Shown here: one piece after another, positions 14,520 through 16,233 of the stretch
How the letters are laid out: each line of letters opens with the position of its first letter
Position numbering within the stretch: the stretch's first letter is position 1
The notes under the pieces: generated by a model
Database searches by the model: none
What the model saw: the letters and a program-made list of their open reading frames with translations, nothing else
What the model was told of the DNA's origin: nothing
Translations under genes and position numbers: made by a program
NCBI GenBank assembly: GCA_900548205.1
Contig: URJS01000056.1
Location: 1-16,233, forward strand
DNA length: 16,233 nt
Reading direction: 5' to 3'
From: an uncultured Roseburia sp.
Lineage (GTDB): Bacteria > Bacillota > Clostridia > Lachnospirales > Lachnospiraceae

Positions 14520-14528
14520 ATTGTACCA
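14520..14528 (-). promoter_or_regulatory. Candidate extended -10 promoter for the peptidase gene
   Basis: TGGTACAAT on the minus strand has the TGn extension and a good -10 box; the -35 is weak. Transcription would start near 14513, so the RNA would begin at the hairpin and have a leader of about 150 nt. Confidence 0.4.
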
Positions 14529-14575
14529 CAACTCCATGTCTGAGAACAGATGAATGTGCGCCAAACGCTCCTCCC

Positions 14576-16233
14576 CTAAACCTGATTTCCGACAATCTTA
14601 TAATAGCTGCGGGAGGTGATCAGAAATACCGCCAGATAGATCACTCCGAAGATCACCGCTGTCGCTCCCACACACGCCATAAACAGAGAAACATTCATCA
14701 TATTGAGCGCCGAAAGCAATTCGGTAATCATCGGAAACGCTATGAACACATGCAAAACTGCTGCCGCCAACGGAAGAAAAAATACTAAGAGCACCTGCGA
14801 GCGGATTGCCGCTTTGACCTCCGCATTGCTCATTCCGACCTTTTCCATGATCGCGAAACGCTCCTTATCCTCATACCCCTCCGAGATCTGCTTATAGAAA
14901 ATAATCAGTACCGTCACCATCAGAAACAATGTGCCAAGGAACATCCCAAGGAAAAACAGTCCGCCGTAAAGCGTGTAGAAGGACTGCTTGTTCTCCTCGC
15001 GCCCCTTCATGTGCGCATACTGGTAGCCGCTGCTCTTTTCCTCGCCGGACTGCTCCCATTCCAAAAGCGCCTCGTGAAGCCTGCCCTCCACCGCAAGCTT
15101 CTCCTTAGCATTTCCGTCAATGTCATACCCCATATTGTAATTGATGTACAGATCCACACGCTCATTCTTCCAGTTTTTCTGTATCGCAGCAAAAAGCTCA
15201 CCAATCGCCGCCTCGTCCGGCACGATCAGGTAGTACATTCCCTGCGTTATCGTCATATATCCCTCCGCATCATCCTCCGGGAACTCACAGTGCTGCTTCA
15301 CCTCATATCCGATATGCTCAATCGTCACACGGTCATATTCATAGGGGATCGTTCCTGCAACCGCCGCCTCGCCATCCGCAAGCGGCTCTACCTCCTGTCC
15401 GGTCAGTGCAACATAGTCCGCGCGCGGGATCGCCATAAACAGGGCGACGTCGTTGATGTTATAATTCGTGCCAGCACCAACGCCGACGGGCGTCCATCTA
15501 TCCTCCTGACACACCACCGTTGTCCCCATATTTAAGTATTCACGCCGTCCGGTGACCACACGTCCGGATTCCCTTAGCACCTCCTCCGCCACTTTGGCGA
15601 CCTCACGTTTATCCTCCGGCAGCGCCGTATAATATGCATTGAGATTGACTTCCGAAGGATAGACTGACCTCATCGAGTCCTCCAGCCCTAAATACATACA
15701 GACCGTCGTCGACACCGTCACCAGCACCATCGTCGAGAGAATGCAGATATTTGCAAGCCCCACCGCGTTCTGCTTCATCCGGTAGATCATACCGGAAACC
15801 GTTGTGAAATGTCTCGTCTGGTAATAAAACTTTTTATTTCTGCGCAAAAGCTTTAGCAGCGCGATACTTCCCGCCGTAAACAGACAGTAAGTGCCGACAA
15901 TGACAAGGAGTACCGCCACGAAAAACCATGTCAGCGCCGAAATCGCATCTGTCGTCGTAAGGGCAATGTAATAGCCGGCTCCGAGCGTCACAAGGCCGAG
16001 CAGCGTCAGCAAAAGCTTCGTCTTTGGCTCGCGCTCCCCCGCGCTCTTGCTGTGCAAAAGCTCGATCGGATTCGCCAGTTTAATCTGCATCAGATTATAC
16101 AAAAAGGTTGCCGTATAGATAAGAAGAAACAGCTTCACCGTATTCATGCAGCCCGTGCCGGAAATGTAAAACGGAATGTTCGCCCCAATTCTCGTTAAAC
16201 GGTATAAAATCATTTCCAGAAGCTTATGAAATA
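14576..16233 (-). CDS. BceB-type FtsX-family ABC transporter permease, 5' end beyond the window
   Basis: Permease of Bce-type transporters, which sense and resist peptide antibiotics such as bacitracin together with a BceA ATPase. The frame is open through the right edge, so about 552 C-terminal residues are visible of the usual 640-690. Visible parts in order: three membrane segments, the family block SGMIYRMKQNAVGLANICILSTMVLVT, a large extracellular domain of roughly 200 residues, then three more segments ending SRSYYKIVGNQV. The sequence between the last cytoplasmic loops (GYEDKERFAIMEKVGMS) is also typical FtsX. An ATG at 16211-16213 lies inside the protein and is not the start. The BceA and sensor genes, if present, are to the right. 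No clear terminator follows. Confidence 0.93.
   Translation of the reverse strand, partial: FHKLLEMILYRLTRIGANIPFYISGTGCMNTVKLFLLIYTATFLYNLMQIKLANPIELLHSKSAGEREPKTKLLLTLLGLVTLGAGYYIALTTTDAISALTWFFVAVLLVIVGTYCLFTAGSIALLKLLRRNKKFYYQTRHFTTVSGMIYRMKQNAVGLANICILSTMVLVTVSTTVCMYLGLEDSMRSVYPSEVNLNAYYTALPEDKREVAKVAEEVLRESGRVVTGRREYLNMGTTVVCQEDRWTPVGVGAGTNYNINDVALFMAIPRADYVALTGQEVEPLADGEAAVAGTIPYEYDRVTIEHIGYEVKQHCEFPEDDAEGYMTITQGMYYLIVPDEAAIGELFAAIQKNWKNERVDLYINYNMGYDIDGNAKEKLAVEGRLHEALLEWEQSGEEKSSGYQYAHMKGREENKQSFYTLYGGLFFLGMFLGTLFLMVTVLIIFYKQISEGYEDKERFAIMEKVGMSNAEVKAAIRSQVLLVFFLPLAAAVLHVFIAFPMITELLSALNMMNVSLFMACVGATAVIFGVIYLAVFLITSRSYYKIVGNQV

Noticed and set aside
14296..14595. Minus-strand 99-codon frame between permease and peptidase
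   Set aside because: Runs into both neighbouring genes, has no ribosome binding site or family resemblance, and overlaps the peptidase start. Better explained as leader DNA.

Overview
The window comes from a low-to-moderate GC, endospore-forming Firmicute, most likely a Lachnospiraceae-type Clostridia member. The evidence is a clear SpoVT sporulation regulator, a BceB-type FtsX permease, an LtaS-like lipoteichoic acid polymerase, a ROK glucokinase with the CxC...C zinc motif, GGAGG-type ribosome binding sites and TTGACA/TATAAT promoters. I do not name a species. Almost everything is read from the minus strand; the one well-supported plus-strand gene is the FliD-like one at 12582-13277. No rRNA, tRNA, CRISPR array or transposase was recognised, and no gene-free stretch exceeds 300 bases.

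Left part (1-1787): a carbon-nitrogen hydrolase that stops after about 101 codons. Next is an AT-rich interval with a decayed plus-strand reading frame, a bidirectional terminator, and two overlapping minus-strand small ORFs (31 and 58 codons). The second of these is a convincing two-helix membrane peptide. They follow a ROK glucokinase directly.

Centre-left (1864-6736): a tight operon of an SbcD/YhaO-like nuclease, a short YhaN-like ATPase with two membrane segments, and a class A penicillin-binding protein. A nuclease/ATPase pair is thus co-transcribed with a peptidoglycan synthase.

Centre (6844-8830): spoVT, a complete YefM-YoeB toxin-antitoxin module, and a HAD phosphatase. The module sits between two copies of a 59-bp sequence (53/59 identical, 702 bp apart). 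That sequence contains a forespore sigma-type promoter (GTATA-17-GATACTA) and a 16-bp palindrome, so the module looks like an insert into the spoVT promoter that duplicated it. This is the most interesting structure in the window.

Centre-right (8942-12414): an LtaS-family membrane sulfatase-fold enzyme with its own promoter just ahead of the start codon; a strong terminator; then a D-2-hydroxyacid dehydrogenase translationally coupled to an upstream NfeD-like membrane protein.

Right part (12582-16233): a lone plus-strand gene with a FliD-C-like middle region, converging on an S66 (LD-carboxypeptidase/MccF) peptidase with both stop codons inside one CTATAG palindrome. The peptidase has a leader with a long hairpin. 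Upstream of it is a BceB-like permease that runs off the right edge.
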